Counted from the first letter of the stretch, positions 44,811 to 56,193 are shown. The stretch is 64,000 nucleotides of DNA from Paraburkholderia silviterrae (GCF_004353915.1 NZ_SMRP01000003.1:186001-250000), one strand, 5' to 3'. Numbers and translations are program-made. The notes: generated by a model not told the origin, from the letters alone.

Positions 44811-44836
44811 AGACCCGCTGAGGCGGGTCTTTTTTT
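44811..44836 (+). terminator. Terminator of the DUF3579 gene
   Basis: AGACCCGC/GCGGGTCT with a 4-nt loop and seven or more T. Confidence 0.92.
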
Positions 44837-44903
44837 GTCCGCGCGAGGAACAGTGGCAGGCGCGCAGAACGCAGGAGCAGCGCTGGGGCGGAGCGGCGGC
44901 CAC

Positions 44904-44926
44904 AAAAAAACCCGCCGAAGCGGGTT
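44904..44926 (-). terminator. Terminator of rpsT
   Basis: AACCCGC/GCGGGTT stem with loop TTCG on the minus strand, followed by seven T. Confidence 0.92.
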
Positions 44927-44978
44927 CTTTGTTGCAGCAGAATCAGGAAGCGCCCGCCGTGGCGGACGGCCCGAAACT

Positions 44979-45251
44979 TTACTGCGCAGCTTGCATTGCC
45001 TTGACGGCAGCAGCCAGACGGCTCTTATGACGAGCAGCCTTGTTCTTGTGAACAATCTTCTTGTCGGAGATGATGTCGAGCGTCTTTGCCGAGGCCTTCA
45101 GAACTTCTGCGGCCGCTGCCTTGTCGCCGGCGTCGATAGCCTTGCGGACAGCCTTGATAGCGGTGCGGAACTTCGAGCGCAGCGCCGAGTTGTGCGAGTT
45201 TGCTTTCGAGGCCTGACGGGCGCGCTTGCGTGCTTGTGCGGAATTTGCCAT
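44979..45251 (-). CDS. rpsT: 30S ribosomal protein S20
   Basis: 90 residues, Lys/Ala-rich. [60 protein letters not shown] match S20 fully. Single-gene unit with its own promoter (45498-45527) and terminator. Confidence 0.98.
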   Translation of the reverse strand: MANSAQARKRARQASKANSHNSALRSKFRTAIKAVRKAIDAGDKAAAAEVLKASAKTLDIISDKKIVHKNKAARHKSRLAAAVKAMQAAQ

Positions 45252-45461
45252 GTTGTTTCCTTATGTTTCGAGAGCGCCAGCCACCGACGTTCGGTCAAGC
45301 GGGACAACGCTCTTTGCCTGGATTTGAGCTTGCGGGAACGATTGCCCGAAAGCGCAAAACGGTATTTGCCGGGCTTGCCGGCAGCGCCTTTTGTGCCGAA
45401 GCGAAAGGGACCCTGAAATTCACGGCCGCTTTTCGCTCCCTTTCCAAGACGCGTTTCCGAG

Positions 45462-45485
45462 TACTTGCAAAGCTACTTGCAAAAC
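45462..45485. repeat. 12-bp direct repeat in the rpsT leader
   Basis: TACTTGCAAAGC and TACTTGCAAAAC are adjacent, just downstream of the predicted rpsT transcription start. Possibly part of the leader through which S20 is controlled; unproven. Confidence 0.5.
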
Positions 45486-45497
45486 TCGAAGCCGCGA

Positions 45498-45527
45498 ATT
45501 ATAGCAACAAAATCATGGACGTGGCAA
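45498..45527 (-). promoter_or_regulatory. Sigma-70 promoter of rpsT
   Basis: TTGCCA-N18-TATAAT on the minus strand; start would be near 45490, giving a leader of about 240 nt. The rest of the 45252-45651 gap holds the rpsT leader and the murJ promoter region. Confidence 0.7.
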
Positions 45528-45636
45528 TCGCCGGGCGCCTCGCGGGCGGGGGCGCCCCAAAGCCCGCACTGGGCTATCGCGCCGCTGCAGTGACGGCCTT
45601 GACGCCGCGCATCGGCGAAGGACCGGGCGGCACCCG

Positions 45637-45642
45637 TATAAT
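45637..45642 (+). promoter_or_regulatory. TATAAT box nine bases before murJ
   Basis: A perfect -10 hexamer ending 9 bp before the ATG, so a start of transcription 6-8 bp further would leave almost no leader. The -35 position is poor (GGCGAA); no ribosome site precedes the ATG. Confidence 0.45.
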
Positions 45643-45651
45643 AAGCGCCCC

Positions 45652-47202
45652 ATGAATCTATTCCGAGCCCTGCTGACGGTCAGCGGCTTCACGCTGCTGT
45701 CGCGCGTGACCGGACTGGCCCGAGAAACGCTGATTGCCCGCGCATTCGGCGCGAGCCAGTACACCGACGCCTTCTACGTCGCGTTCCGCATCCCCAACCT
45801 GCTGCGCCGGATCTCGGCGGAGGGCGCGTTCTCGCAAGCCTTCGTCCCGATCCTCGCGGAGTTCAAGAACCAGAAGGGGCACGATGCCACGCGCGATCTC
45901 GTCGACGCCACCTCGACGGTGCTCGCGTGGGCGCTCGCCATCCTCTCGGTGCTCGGCATCGTGGGCGCAACGTTCGTCGTGACCGTGGTCGCTTCGGGCC
46001 TGAAGAACGACGGCCAAGCGTATCAGCTCGCCGTCGTGATGACGCGCATCATGTTCCCGTACATCGTGTTCATCTCGCTCACGTCGCTCGCGTCCGGGGT
46101 GCTCAACACGTACAAGCAGTTCTCGCTGCCCGCGTTCGCGCCAGTGCTGCTCAACGTGGCGTTCATTACCGCCGCCGTGGTGTTCGCGCCGCACATGAAG
46201 CAGCCGGTCTTTGCGCTCGCGTGGGCCGTGATCGTCGGCGGCGTGCTGCAGTTCATCGTGCAGCTGCCGGGCCTGAAGAAGATCGACATGATGCCGCGCA
46301 TCGGCCTCAATCCGCTTAAGGCGCTCGCGCATCGCGGCGTCAAGCGCGTGCTGGCGAAAATGGTGCCGGCCATGTTCGCGGTGTCGGTCGCGCAGATCAG
46401 CCTCATCATCAATACGAACATCGCTTCGCGCCTGGGCGCGGGCGCGGTCTCGTGGATCAACTACGCCGACCGGCTGATGGAGTTCCCCACGGCGCTGCTG
46501 GGCGTGGCGCTCGGCACGATCCTGCTGCCGAGCCTCTCGAAGGCGCACGTCGACGCCGATCCGCACGAATACTCGGCGCTGCTCGATTGGGGCCTGCGCG
46601 TGACCTTCCTGCTCGCGGCGCCCTCGGCCGTCGCGCTGTTCTTCTTCGCCGAGCCGCTCACGGCCACGCTGTTTCACTACGGCAAGTTCGACGCGAATTC
46701 CGTCATCATGACGGGCCGCGCGTTGACCGCCTACGGCGTCGGGCTGATCGGGCTCATTCTCATCAAGATCCTGGCGCCTGGCTTCTACGCGCGCCAGGAC
46801 ATCAAGACGCCCGTGAAGATCGGCGTGGGTGTGCTCGTCGCCACGCAGCTCAGCAACTACATCTTCGTGCCGATCTTTTCGCACGCGGGCCTGACGCTCT
46901 CCGTCGGCCTCGGCGCTTGCATGAACGCGTTGCTGCTCTTCATTGGCTTGCGCCGCCGTGGCATCTACATGCCGTCCTCGGGCTGGACCACCTTCTTCGT
47001 GCAACTGCTCGGGGCATGCCTCGTGCTCTCGGGCGCGATGCACTGGTGTGCAATCAGCTACGACTGGATCGGCCTGCACCGCGAGCCGCTCGCGCGCATT
47101 GCGTTGCTCGCTGCCTGCCTCGTGCTGTTCGCAGCGCTATATTTCGGTATGCTTTGGCTGATGGGCTTCAAATACGCATACTTCAAGAGGCGCACGAAGT
47201 GA
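45652..47202 (+). CDS. murJ: Lipid II flippase MurJ
   Basis: 516-residue inner-membrane protein of the MOP superfamily with about 14 helices. The signature N-terminus SGFTLLSRVTGLARETLIARAFGAS and AFRIPNLLRRISAEGAFSQAFVPIL are MurJ-specific. It moves lipid II across the membrane. Start at 45652, family N-terminus. Its stop overlaps the GTG of the following gene. Confidence 0.97.
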   Translation: MNLFRALLTVSGFTLLSRVTGLARETLIARAFGASQYTDAFYVAFRIPNLLRRISAEGAFSQAFVPILAEFKNQKGHDATRDLVDATSTVLAWALAILSVLGIVGATFVVTVVASGLKNDGQAYQLAVVMTRIMFPYIVFISLTSLASGVLNTYKQFSLPAFAPVLLNVAFITAAVVFAPHMKQPVFALAWAVIVGGVLQFIVQLPGLKKIDMMPRIGLNPLKALAHRGVKRVLAKMVPAMFAVSVAQISLIINTNIASRLGAGAVSWINYADRLMEFPTALLGVALGTILLPSLSKAHVDADPHEYSALLDWGLRVTFLLAAPSAVALFFFAEPLTATLFHYGKFDANSVIMTGRALTAYGVGLIGLILIKILAPGFYARQDIKTPVKIGVGVLVATQLSNYIFVPIFSHAGLTLSVGLGACMNALLLFIGLRRRGIYMPSSGWTTFFVQLLGACLVLSGAMHWCAISYDWIGLHREPLARIALLAACLVLFAALYFGMLWLMGFKYAYFKRRTK

Positions 47203-48047
47203 TCACGATGAACACGCGGGTGCTGGATTATTTCAGCACGCTCGTTGCCGACGACGAAAGCCTGCCGCTCACCGAAGCGGCGCTGGCGATCGCGCAGGAT
47301 GCCTACCCGGACCTCGACTTGCAAGGCACGCTCGCCGAAATCGACGAGCTCGCGCTGCGCGCGAAAAAGCGCATGCCCGAGGGCGCCGACTTGCGCCAGC
47401 AGGTCACGTTTCTGAACCGCGTGTTCTTTCGCGAGATGGGTTTCGCGGCCAATCTCAACGACTTCTTCGATCCCGACAACAGCCATCTGAACGTCGTGCT
47501 CAGGCGCCGGCGCGGCATCCCCATTTCGCTCGCGGTGCTTTATCTGGAGATCGCGGGCCAGCTCGGGCTGCCGGTGCAGGGCGTGTCGTTTCCGGGGCAT
47601 TTCCTGCTGCGCGTCTCGCTGCCCGACGGCGATGCGATGCTCGATCCGACCACGGGCCGCGCGCTCTCCGAGTCCGACATGGTCGAGATGCTCGAGCCCT
47701 ATGTGGCGAACGCAGGCGACTCCGTCGCGCGAGCGCTGCGCATGCTGCTCGAGCCGGCCACGCGGCGCGAGATCGTCGCGCGCATGCTGCGCAACCTGAA
47801 GTCGGTGTATCTGCAGACCGAGCGCTGGGAGCGCCTGCTCGGCATCCAGCAGCGGCTCGTGATCCTGCTGCCCGAGAGCATCGAAGAGGTGCGCGATCGG
47901 GGTTTTGCGTACGCGCGCCTCGATTACCTGCGGCCGGCGCTGGAGGACCTCGAGCACTATCTCGACGAGCGCCCCGACGCCGAGGACGCAATGGTCGTCG
48001 AGTCGCAATTGCAGGAGCTGCGCCAGCGTACGCTCGATAATGATTGA
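47199..48047 (+). CDS. SirB1/transglutaminase-like TPR protein
   Basis: 282 residues. Core SirB1 motifs are VTFLNRVFFREMGFAANLNDFFDPDNSHLNVVLRRRRGIPISL and VQGVSFPGHFLLRV, of the transglutaminase-like superfamily but without the catalytic Cys at the expected spot. A C-terminal TPR-like region follows (VYLQTERWERLLGIQQRLVILLPE). Start either GTG at 47199 (AGAGG upstream, GTGA overlap with murJ) or ATG at 47208. Co-transcribed with murJ; function unknown. Confidence 0.85.
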   Translation: MITMNTRVLDYFSTLVADDESLPLTEAALAIAQDAYPDLDLQGTLAEIDELALRAKKRMPEGADLRQQVTFLNRVFFREMGFAANLNDFFDPDNSHLNVVLRRRRGIPISLAVLYLEIAGQLGLPVQGVSFPGHFLLRVSLPDGDAMLDPTTGRALSESDMVEMLEPYVANAGDSVARALRMLLEPATRREIVARMLRNLKSVYLQTERWERLLGIQQRLVILLPESIEEVRDRGFAYARLDYLRPALEDLEHYLDERPDAEDAMVVESQLQELRQRTLDND

Positions 48048-48092
48048 CCGGCGCGATTGACCGGAGGCGCACGCACGCGCTTTGTCCAGACG

Positions 48093-48130
48093 AAAAAAAG
48101 CCCGCGAATGTTTTATTCGTGGGCTTTTTT
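48093..48130. terminator. Bidirectional terminator
   Basis: AAGCCCGCGAAT pairs (one wobble) with ATTCGTGGGCTT, with A and T runs outside. Ends the murJ transcript and the convergent SDR gene. Confidence 0.92.
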
Positions 48131-48159
48131 GCAACGAGCGAGTGCGCGTGCGCGGCGCC

Positions 48160-48918
48160 TTACTTCGGCTGCATGCGGATCGCGCCGTCGAGGCGGATGA
48201 CCTCGCCGTTGAGCATCGGGTTCTCGACGATCTGCTTGACGAGCATTGCGTACTCGTCGGGCTTGCCGAGGCGCGGCGGGAACGGCACCATCGCGCCGAG
48301 CGCATCCTGCACTTCCTTGGGCATGCCGAGCAGCATCGGCGTTTCGAAGAGGCCCGGAGCAATCGTCATCACGCGAATGCCGTTCCTCGACAGATCGCGC
48401 GCGATCGGCAACGTCATCGCCACGACGCCGCCCTTGGAGGCCGCATAGGCCGCCTGGCCGATCTGGCCGTCGTACGCGGCCACCGACGCCGTGTTGACGA
48501 TCACGCCGCGCTCGCCGCCTTCGTTGGGCGCGGTCTGCGCGATCGCGGCGGCCGCGAGGCGGATCATGTTGAAGGTGCCGATCAGGTTGACCGAAATGGT
48601 CTTGCTGAATGCGTCGAGCGGGTGCGGGCCGTCCTTGCCGACGGTCTTGATGGCGGGCGCGATGCCCGCGCAGTTCACGAGGCCGCGCAGCGTGCCGAGC
48701 GCGGTGGCGGCGGCCACGGCGCGCGCGCCGTCTTCCTCGCTCGCGACGTTGCACTTCACGAAGATGCCGCCGAGTTCTTTGGCAAGTGCGTTGCCCGCTT
48801 CCTCGTTGAGGTCGGCTAGCACCACCTTGCCGCCTTCGGCCACGATGAGCCGCGCGCTGGCCGCGCCCAGGCCCGACGCGCCGCCGGTGATCAGGAATAC
48901 GTTGTCGCGGATTTGCAT
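48160..48918 (-). CDS. SDR, 3-hydroxyacyl-CoA dehydrogenase type II-like
   Basis: 252 residues. The NAD motif is [12 protein letters not shown] with [11 protein letters not shown] favouring NAD, then NCAGIAPA, catalytic Ser in [22 protein letters not shown], and the C-terminus [15 protein letters not shown]. Resembles HSD17B10/FabG-like 3-hydroxyacyl-CoA dehydrogenases of fatty-acid or branched-chain breakdown. ATG 48918 follows GGAGGAAGG, an excellent ribosome site. Own transcript. Confidence 0.9.
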   Translation of the reverse strand: MQIRDNVFLITGGASGLGAASARLIVAEGGKVVLADLNEEAGNALAKELGGIFVKCNVASEEDGARAVAAATALGTLRGLVNCAGIAPAIKTVGKDGPHPLDAFSKTISVNLIGTFNMIRLAAAAIAQTAPNEGGERGVIVNTASVAAYDGQIGQAAYAASKGGVVAMTLPIARDLSRNGIRVMTIAPGLFETPMLLGMPKEVQDALGAMVPFPPRLGKPDEYAMLVKQIVENPMLNGEVIRLDGAIRMQPK

Positions 48919-49087
48919 CTGCCTTCCTCCTTGCTGCTCGATGGGTATTTTTTCTGCGGCGTGGCCCCGAGACGGGCCCGCTCGCGACTCATCGGCAAAG
49001 AGGAGCAGAACGAGGACAGGACCGGCCGGACGGGGAGGCCGGCGCTCTCGCACCGGACCTTGCCCGGCGCGGCCGGCAAGAGACGTC

Positions 49088-49798
<711 letters not shown>

Positions 49799-49933
49799 TC
49801 AGGGGCGGCATCGGCAGCGTCGTGCGTCTCCTCACCAGCAGGCCAAATCGGGGGGAACCCCCCACGCACAAAGGCTTCTACGGCTCGCGCAAACAACCGA
49901 TTATGCCATGGGATTTTCGGCCCACGGCCGGTA

Positions 49934-50737
49934 TTAAGACCGGAATAATGCTTGCACGCGGGCGAGGTCGGCGGGCGTGTCGACACCGGGCGCCGGTGCG
50001 TCGGCCGTGACGAGCACCGCGATGCGCTCGCCGTGCCACATCGCGCGCAGTTGCTCGAGCGCCTCGACCTGTTCGATCGGCGAGTGCGTGAGCGAGGGGT
50101 AGCTGCGCAGGAACTTCGCCCGATACGCATACAGGCCGATATGCCGGTAAACGGTCGCCGGAGCCGGCGGGGCGGGCATGGCGGCCAGATCGAGGCACGC
50201 GGGCGACCAGTGCGGCTGCCAGGCGTCGCGAGCCCAGGGAATGGGGGCGCGAGAGAAGTAGAGCGCCACGCCGCGCGCGTCCAGCACGACCTTCACGACG
50301 TTCGGATTCAGAATCTCGTCGGGGGCGGTGATGGGGTGCGCCGCAGTGGCGATCGCGCACTCCGGATGCGCGGCGAGGTGCGACGCCACGTCGCACACCA
50401 ATGCGGGGTCGATCAGCGGTTCATCACCCTGAACATTGACCACGATCAACTCGTCGTTCCAGCCAAAGTGCTCTGCGACTTCGGCCAGGCGATCGGTCCC
50501 CGAGGGGTGATCGGCGCGCGTCATGACGGCTTCGAAGCCGTGCTCGCGCGCGGCGTCGAGCACGCTCTGGGCGTCCGAGGCGATCAGCACCCGCTGGGCG
50601 CCCGAAGCGCGGGCGCGCTCGGCCACGCGCACGACCATCGGCTTGCCGCCGATGTCGGCGAGCGGCTTGTTGGGCAGCCGGGTGGACGCGAGACGCGCCG
50701 GTACGACGGCGACGAAAGGCTGCGCGGGCGTGGCCAT
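49934..50737 (-). CDS. kdsB: 3-deoxy-manno-octulosonate cytidylyltransferase
   Basis: 267 residues. [24 protein letters not shown] nucleotide-binding start, [25 protein letters not shown] and the C-terminal [12 protein letters not shown] are the KdsB pattern. It activates Kdo as CMP-Kdo for lipopolysaccharide inner core. Two bases after the Trm112 gene. Confidence 0.97.
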   Translation of the reverse strand: MATPAQPFVAVVPARLASTRLPNKPLADIGGKPMVVRVAERARASGAQRVLIASDAQSVLDAAREHGFEAVMTRADHPSGTDRLAEVAEHFGWNDELIVVNVQGDEPLIDPALVCDVASHLAAHPECAIATAAHPITAPDEILNPNVVKVVLDARGVALYFSRAPIPWARDAWQPHWSPACLDLAAMPAPPAPATVYRHIGLYAYRAKFLRSYPSLTHSPIEQVEALEQLRAMWHGERIAVLVTADAPAPGVDTPADLARVQALFRS

Positions 50738-50739
50738 GC

Positions 50740-50943
50740 TCAGGCGCCGCTCGGGCCGGCCGGATCGACGGGCGTGCCTTCGACGGTCTGGCGCGCCTCG
50801 TCGACGAGCATGACGGGAATGCCGTCGCGAATCGGATAGGCGAGCTTGTCGGCGTTGCAGATCAGCTCCTGCGCGGCGCGGTCGTAGCTGAGCGGACCCT
50901 TGCAGATCGGGCAGACCAAAATTTCAAGCAGACGAGCGTCCAC
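50740..50943 (-). CDS. Trm112-family zinc-binding protein
   Basis: 67 residues beginning with [21 protein letters not shown], then [26 protein letters not shown]. Only the CPIC pair of the zinc ribbon remains plus one Cys in ICNA. The GTG lies inside the 3' end of lpxK (20-bp overlap), the usual lpxK-ycaR-kdsB order. In other organisms such proteins partner methyltransferases; the bacterial role is unclear. Confidence 0.92.
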   Translation of the reverse strand: MDARLLEILVCPICKGPLSYDRAAQELICNADKLAYPIRDGIPVMLVDEARQTVEGTPVDPAGPSGA

Positions 50944-51979
50944 GGAGTTTCTCCACAACCAGAGTAATGAGGCGATGATCGAGCGCGGCTTCAACGGGGA
51001 CGACCCAGATGCGCGCGTCGTTCCAGGACCCCAATTTTACGGCATCTTTTTCGGTGACCAGGATCGCGTCGGCCGCGACCTCGCTGAACGGGTTCGCCGC
51101 GTAGTCGTAATGGTCGGGCAGCGCGAGCGTCTGCGGCGCGAGGCCGGCCGCGCGCAGGGTCGCGAAAAAGCGCTCCGGAGAGCCGATGCCCGCGGCTGCC
51201 ACGACGCGCTGCGGCGGCGGCTGGCCCGGCGCGCCTTGCGCTGCGAATTGCGCGAGCGGGCGGCGCAGGGCGGGATTCGCCAGGTGCCAGGCCTCGCCGG
51301 GCTCGAGCCTGAGCGCGAAGGTGTTCGGCCAGTCGGGCAGCTTGCGCTCGAACGGATTATTGACGAGCGTGGCGTCGCGCCGCCGCGAGAGCGGCTCGCG
51401 CAGTGGCCCGGCGGGCAGCAGAAAGCCGTTGCCGCCCAGCCGGTGATCGAACACGACCAGTTCGGCGTCGCGCGCGAGGCGGTAGTGCTGCAGGCCGTCG
51501 TCGCTCACGATCACGTCGACGTCGCGGTGCGCCGCGCACAGCGCCTGCGCCGCCCCGACGCGGTCGGGCGAGACCCACACCGGCACGCCCGTGCGGCGCG
51601 CGATGAGAAGCGGCTCGTCGCCGCACGCGCGGGCGGACGTGGACGCCGTCACCGGCGTCGGGCGCGGCACTTTCGCGCCGTAGCCGCGCGAGACGACGCC
51701 GGGCGTATAGCCTGCGGCGCGCAGCGCCTCGACGAGCGCGATCACCGTGGGGGTCTTGCCGGTGCCGCCCACCGTCACGTTGCCGACCACCACGACCGGC
51801 GCGCCCACACGCACCGCTTTGAGCCAGCCGGCCGCATAGGCCGCACGGCGCGCGCCGCTCACGGCGGCGAACACGACGGAGAGCGGCGCGAGCGCCCAGG
51901 CGAGCGCTCCGCGCTGCTGCCACTCGCGAGCGAGGCCCGCTTCGGCGCGCGCCTTGAAATCGCTGACAGGACCGCTCAT
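50924..51979 (-). CDS. lpxK: Tetraacyldisaccharide 4'-kinase
   Basis: 351 residues. P-loop [50 protein letters not shown], and the final VTEKDAVKL are LpxK motifs. It phosphorylates the lipid A disaccharide precursor. N-terminal membrane helix ([21 protein letters not shown]). Start at 51979 is the conserved Met; a longer frame to 52018 exists. Confidence 0.97.
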   Translation of the reverse strand: MSGPVSDFKARAEAGLAREWQQRGALAWALAPLSVVFAAVSGARRAAYAAGWLKAVRVGAPVVVVGNVTVGGTGKTPTVIALVEALRAAGYTPGVVSRGYGAKVPRPTPVTASTSARACGDEPLLIARRTGVPVWVSPDRVGAAQALCAAHRDVDVIVSDDGLQHYRLARDAELVVFDHRLGGNGFLLPAGPLREPLSRRRDATLVNNPFERKLPDWPNTFALRLEPGEAWHLANPALRRPLAQFAAQGAPGQPPPQRVVAAAGIGSPERFFATLRAAGLAPQTLALPDHYDYAANPFSEVAADAILVTEKDAVKLGSWNDARIWVVPVEAALDHRLITLVVEKLRGRSSA

Positions 51980-52543
51980 CGGCGTGTGCCGCGCGCGGGT
52001 CCTGCGTAAGAAAGGCACCGCAGGCTGACGGACAGAACGGGCATCGGAGCGGTTCTCCAGTTCGAGGTGTGCGCCGCAATAAAGGGTAAAGGGCGCCGCT
52101 GGGATAGCAAGGACGGCGCTTTCGGGTGGCGAACGGGCCGTCGTGAACCCGGCACTCTAGCGCGGGTGAGCGCAGGGCGGCAAGTTGCAAGGCCACGCAA
52201 GCGGCAGCCGATCAGCGGTAATGGGCCCGCGCACCAAGAAAAAGCAGCCTGTGGATAACTTTGTGGAGAAAGCGGGTCGCGGCGCCCGCAAAAGCCCGCT
52301 GATAGCCTGTCTTATCGGTGTAATGCTTTGTTATTGGGATAAAAAACGCATTTAAATCAATGGGATGGCGCAGTTTTTCAGCGATTTTTACAGAATTGCA
52401 GCAAATATGTCACATGACGGAGTCGATGTGGACACCTCGCAGCCCTTGTTCGATGGGAGCGCTTCCTGCTGGACTGCCGCACCCCGAACGGTCTATCGTC
52501 TGTCCGGGCTATTTTCGACCCATCGTTCACTCACGTCCTGCTC
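51980..52543. other. lpxK-xseA divergent intergenic region with a DnaA box
   Basis: 564 bp without a recognisable gene. It contains one perfect DnaA box (TGTGGATAA, 52250-52258) followed by an unusually AT-rich stretch around 52320-52430. Divergent promoters for lpxK and xseA must be here. A 60-codon ORF at 52365 is probably chance. Confidence 0.5.
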
Positions 52544-53914
52544 ATGAATTCCGACCGTTTTTCTTCCGCGCCCGGCGGCGACGTTGTCGTCCCGGTTTCG
52601 GCGCTCAACCGCGCGATCGCCTCGATGCTCGAACGTTCGTTCCCGCTCGCGTGGATTTCCGGCGAAGTCTCGAACTTCACGCGCGCGGCGAGCGGGCACT
52701 GGTACTTCTCGATCAAGGACGCGCAGGCGCAAATGCGCTGCGTGATGTTCCGCGGCCGCGCGCAATACGCCGAGTTCACGCCGCGCGAGGGCGACCGCAT
52801 CGAGGTGCGCGCGCTCGTCACGATGTACGAGCCGCGCGGCGAGGTGCAGTTGAACGTCGAGGCGATCCGGCGCACGGGGCAAGGGCGTCTGTTCGAGGCG
52901 TTTTTGCGCCTGAAGGCGCAGCTGGAGGCCGAAGGGCTCTTCGACCCCGAGCGCAAGCGCGCACTGCCCACGCATCCGCGTGCGATTGGCGTGATCACGT
53001 CGATGCAGGCGGCGGCGCTGCGCGACGTGCTGACGACGCTCGCGCGCCGTGCGCCGCACGTGAGCGTGATCGTTTATCCGGCCCCTGTGCAAGGCGCGGG
53101 CTCGGCGGAAAAGCTCACGGCCATGCTCGATGCCGCGAACGCACGTGCGGAAGTGGATGTGATCGTGCTGTGCCGCGGCGGCGGCTCGATCGAGGACCTC
53201 TGGTCGTTCAACGACGAGACGCTCGCGCGCGCCATCGCGGCGAGCGCGATTCCCGTGGTGAGCGGCGTGGGTCACGAAACCGATTTCACGATTGCCGATT
53301 TCGCCGCCGATGTCCGGGCACCCACGCCCACCGCCGCCGCCGAGCTGGTGAGCCCGCAGCGCGTGCTGCTGCTGCGTGAGCTGGACCAGCGCCACGCCGC
53401 GCTCGCGCGTGGCTTCGGCCGCTTGATGGAGCGCCGCGCCCAGCAGCTCGACTGGCTCGCGCGGCGCCTCGTTTCGCCGGGCGAGCGCCTCGAGCAGCAG
53501 CGCACGCATCTGCGCCAGCTGGCGATCCGGCTGGCTTCGGCGGGCTCGCGCGCGAGCGCGCAGGCGCGCGCGCAATTCAACTTCGTGCAGATGCGCTGGC
53601 AGCGCATGCGGCCCGACGCAGCGGCGCAGCGCGCCCAGCTGGAGTCGCTCGGGCGGCGCCTCGACGCCGCATTCGCACGCGAGCGCGAGCGCGAAACGGC
53701 GCGCGTTGCCGGGCTGGCGGCGCGCCTCGAAGTGCTCAGCCCGCAGCGCACCTTCGAGCGCGGCTACGCGGCGCTGCTCGACGCGCAAAGCGGCGCGGCC
53801 GTGCGCTCCCCGGGCGCGCTCAAGCCGGGCAAGCGCCTGACCGTGCATCTCGCGCAGGGCAGCGCGGACGTTGCACTCGCCGACGTGCAGCCGAGGCTCT
53901 CCGAAGGCTTCTGA
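52544..53914 (+). CDS. xseA: Exodeoxyribonuclease VII large subunit
   Basis: 456 residues. The N-terminal OB fold carries [35 protein letters not shown]. The catalytic core has [75 protein letters not shown], then a long coiled-coil C-terminal region. It degrades single-stranded DNA with XseB (not encoded adjacent). ATG 52544. Confidence 0.97.
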   Translation: MNSDRFSSAPGGDVVVPVSALNRAIASMLERSFPLAWISGEVSNFTRAASGHWYFSIKDAQAQMRCVMFRGRAQYAEFTPREGDRIEVRALVTMYEPRGEVQLNVEAIRRTGQGRLFEAFLRLKAQLEAEGLFDPERKRALPTHPRAIGVITSMQAAALRDVLTTLARRAPHVSVIVYPAPVQGAGSAEKLTAMLDAANARAEVDVIVLCRGGGSIEDLWSFNDETLARAIAASAIPVVSGVGHETDFTIADFAADVRAPTPTAAAELVSPQRVLLLRELDQRHAALARGFGRLMERRAQQLDWLARRLVSPGERLEQQRTHLRQLAIRLASAGSRASAQARAQFNFVQMRWQRMRPDAAAQRAQLESLGRRLDAAFARERERETARVAGLAARLEVLSPQRTFERGYAALLDAQSGAAVRSPGALKPGKRLTVHLAQGSADVALADVQPRLSEGF

Positions 53915-54179
53915 AAAAGGGCGCGCGTGGTGTCTTTCACGCGCCTTGCGAACCCCCACGCGCCGTGTTGCAGGCACGCTCGCAGCGGGCGCGGCGCTTG
54001 CTGAAAAGCCCGCGCAATCGCTGCGCAACAGTGGCATAAGCGCTGCATAAAAGCCCTGCGAAACCGATGATCGGCATAATGTCCACGCGTTTGCGGGGTT
54101 ATTCCAACTCGCCTACAATCGAGTGCTCCATGCCGGTTATCACGCAGAACTCCCCATAACACGACGAAGGAACCGCATC

Positions 54180-54758
54180 ATGTCATTTACGCTCCCGCCG
54201 CTGCCGTTCGCGAAGAACGCTCTTGTCCCCACGATGTCGGAAGAGACGCTCGAATACCACTACGGCAAGCACCACCAGGCCTACGTCACGAATCTGAACA
54301 ACCTGATCCCGGGCACCGAGTTCGAGAACCTCTCGCTCGAAGAGATCATCAAGAAGTCGTCGGGTGGCGTGTTCAACAACGCGGCCCAGGTCTGGAATCA
54401 CACCTTCTTCTGGAACAGCCTCTCGCCGCAAGGCGGCGGCGCACCGTCGGGCGCGCTCGGCGACGCGATCAACGCGAAGTGGGGCTCCTTCGACGCGTTC
54501 AAGGAAGCCTTCACGAAGGCCGCTGTCGGCAACTTCGGCTCGGGCTGGACGTGGCTCGTGAAGAAGGCGGACGGCTCGCTCGACATCGTGTCGACCAGCA
54601 ACGCCGCCACGCCGCTCACGACCGACGCCAAGCCGCTCCTCACGATCGACGTGTGGGAACACGCTTACTACATCGACTATCGCAACGCGCGTCCGAAGTT
54701 CGTCGAAGCGTACTGGAACATCGCTAACTGGGACTTCGCTGCGAAGAACTTCGCGTAA
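54180..54758 (+). CDS. sodB: Iron superoxide dismutase
   Basis: 192 residues, mature cytoplasmic form. Metal ligands lie in [15 protein letters not shown] (His), [12 protein letters not shown] (His) and [16 protein letters not shown] (Asp and His). [14 protein letters not shown] favours iron. ATG 54180 has GAAGGAA upstream. Dismutates superoxide. Own unit with terminator. Confidence 0.97.
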   Translation: MSFTLPPLPFAKNALVPTMSEETLEYHYGKHHQAYVTNLNNLIPGTEFENLSLEEIIKKSSGGVFNNAAQVWNHTFFWNSLSPQGGGAPSGALGDAINAKWGSFDAFKEAFTKAAVGNFGSGWTWLVKKADGSLDIVSTSNAATPLTTDAKPLLTIDVWEHAYYIDYRNARPKFVEAYWNIANWDFAAKNFA

Positions 54759-54810
54759 AGCGTCTTCCGCTCCCACGGTGTTCGCGCTGCCCGATCCGGG
54801 CGGCGCACCG

Positions 54811-54843
54811 AAAAAAGCCCTCGATGCGAATCGAGGGCTTTTT
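54811..54843. terminator. Bidirectional terminator after sodB
   Basis: GCCCTCGAT/ATCGAGGGC with GCGA loop, six A before and five T after. Serves sodB and the convergent isochorismatase-fold gene. Confidence 0.93.
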
Positions 54844-54871
54844 GTTTTGGCGCGCGTTTTCGTAGCGCGAA

Positions 54872-55447
54872 TTACGCGAGCGCGGCAAGCGCTTCCTGCG
54901 TCGAGCGCACGTGCCCCATGTGGCGGAACAGTTTCTCGAACGTGAAGCGGTGCATGTCTTCGTTCAGCGCCGAGGTGGCGTCTTCGACGAACACGAGCTT
55001 GAAGCCCTGGTCGAAGGCCGCGCGCGCGGTCGACTCCACGCCGAAATTGGTCGCGATGCCACCGATCACGAGGGTGTCGATACCACGACGGCGCAGCTGC
55101 TGCTCGAGGTCGGTGCCGTAGAACGCGCCCCACTGGCGCTTCGAGACGACGACGTCGCAGGCCTGCGCGCCGATCTCGGGCACGAGCTCGGAAGCGATGG
55201 CGGGCGCCGCCGGCGCGTCGGGGGCGCGCGTGGGCGCGTCGGCGGGCATCGCGAGGATGTCGTTGAGCAGCACGCGCACCCAGACGACGGTGCCGCCTTT
55301 GGCGCGCAGCGCATCGGCGAGGGTCTTCGCGTTGGCGACCACCTGAGCGCCGGCATGGGGCGCGATGGGGCGGCTCACGATGCCGTGCTGGAGATCGATC
55401 ATCACGAGCGCGGTCTTGCGCGGGGCGAGAGAAAGGGCTTGCGTCAT
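54872..55447 (-). CDS. Isochorismatase-fold hydrolase, Cys-less
   Basis: 191 residues of the isochorismatase-like superfamily. Asp is in LVMIDLQHG (19), Lys in VVSKRQWGAF, and the cis-peptide/active-site segment reads GGIATNFGVESTAR with Gly where amidohydrolase members carry the catalytic Cys. Similar YecD-type proteins have the same change. That argues against nicotinamidase activity; an ether-hydrolase or other role is possible. Divergent from a TetR regulator, with operators between. Confidence 0.88.
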   Translation of the reverse strand: MTQALSLAPRKTALVMIDLQHGIVSRPIAPHAGAQVVANAKTLADALRAKGGTVVWVRVLLNDILAMPADAPTRAPDAPAAPAIASELVPEIGAQACDVVVSKRQWGAFYGTDLEQQLRRRGIDTLVIGGIATNFGVESTARAAFDQGFKLVFVEDATSALNEDMHRFTFEKLFRHMGHVRSTQEALAALA

Positions 55448-55456
55448 GATTCACCA

Positions 55457-55480
55457 ATATGTGAGGATAGCCTCACATAT
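55457..55480. promoter_or_regulatory. TetR operator 1
   Basis: ATATGTGAGG-N4-CCTCACATAT is a perfect 10-bp inverted repeat, 10 bp from the start of the isochorismatase-fold gene. Confidence 0.85.
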
Positions 55481-55490
55481 CATACATGAA

Positions 55491-55508
55491 TGTGAGGGAG
55501 GCCTCAGA
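55491..55508. promoter_or_regulatory. TetR operator 2
   Basis: TGTGAGG-N4-CCTCAGA, one mismatch from the same palindrome, 31 bp centre to centre from operator 1. It overlaps the GGGAGG ribosome site of the TetR gene. Confidence 0.75.
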
Positions 55509-55509
55509 T

Positions 55510-56193
<684 letters not shown>

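Noticed and set aside
52250..52258. Chromosome origin
   Set aside because: Only one DnaA box, and no dnaA, dnaN, gyrB, parAB or GC-skew evidence nearby.
52365..52547. 60-codon ORF upstream of xseA
   Set aside because: Lies in the promoter region; no similarity and weak initiation signal.
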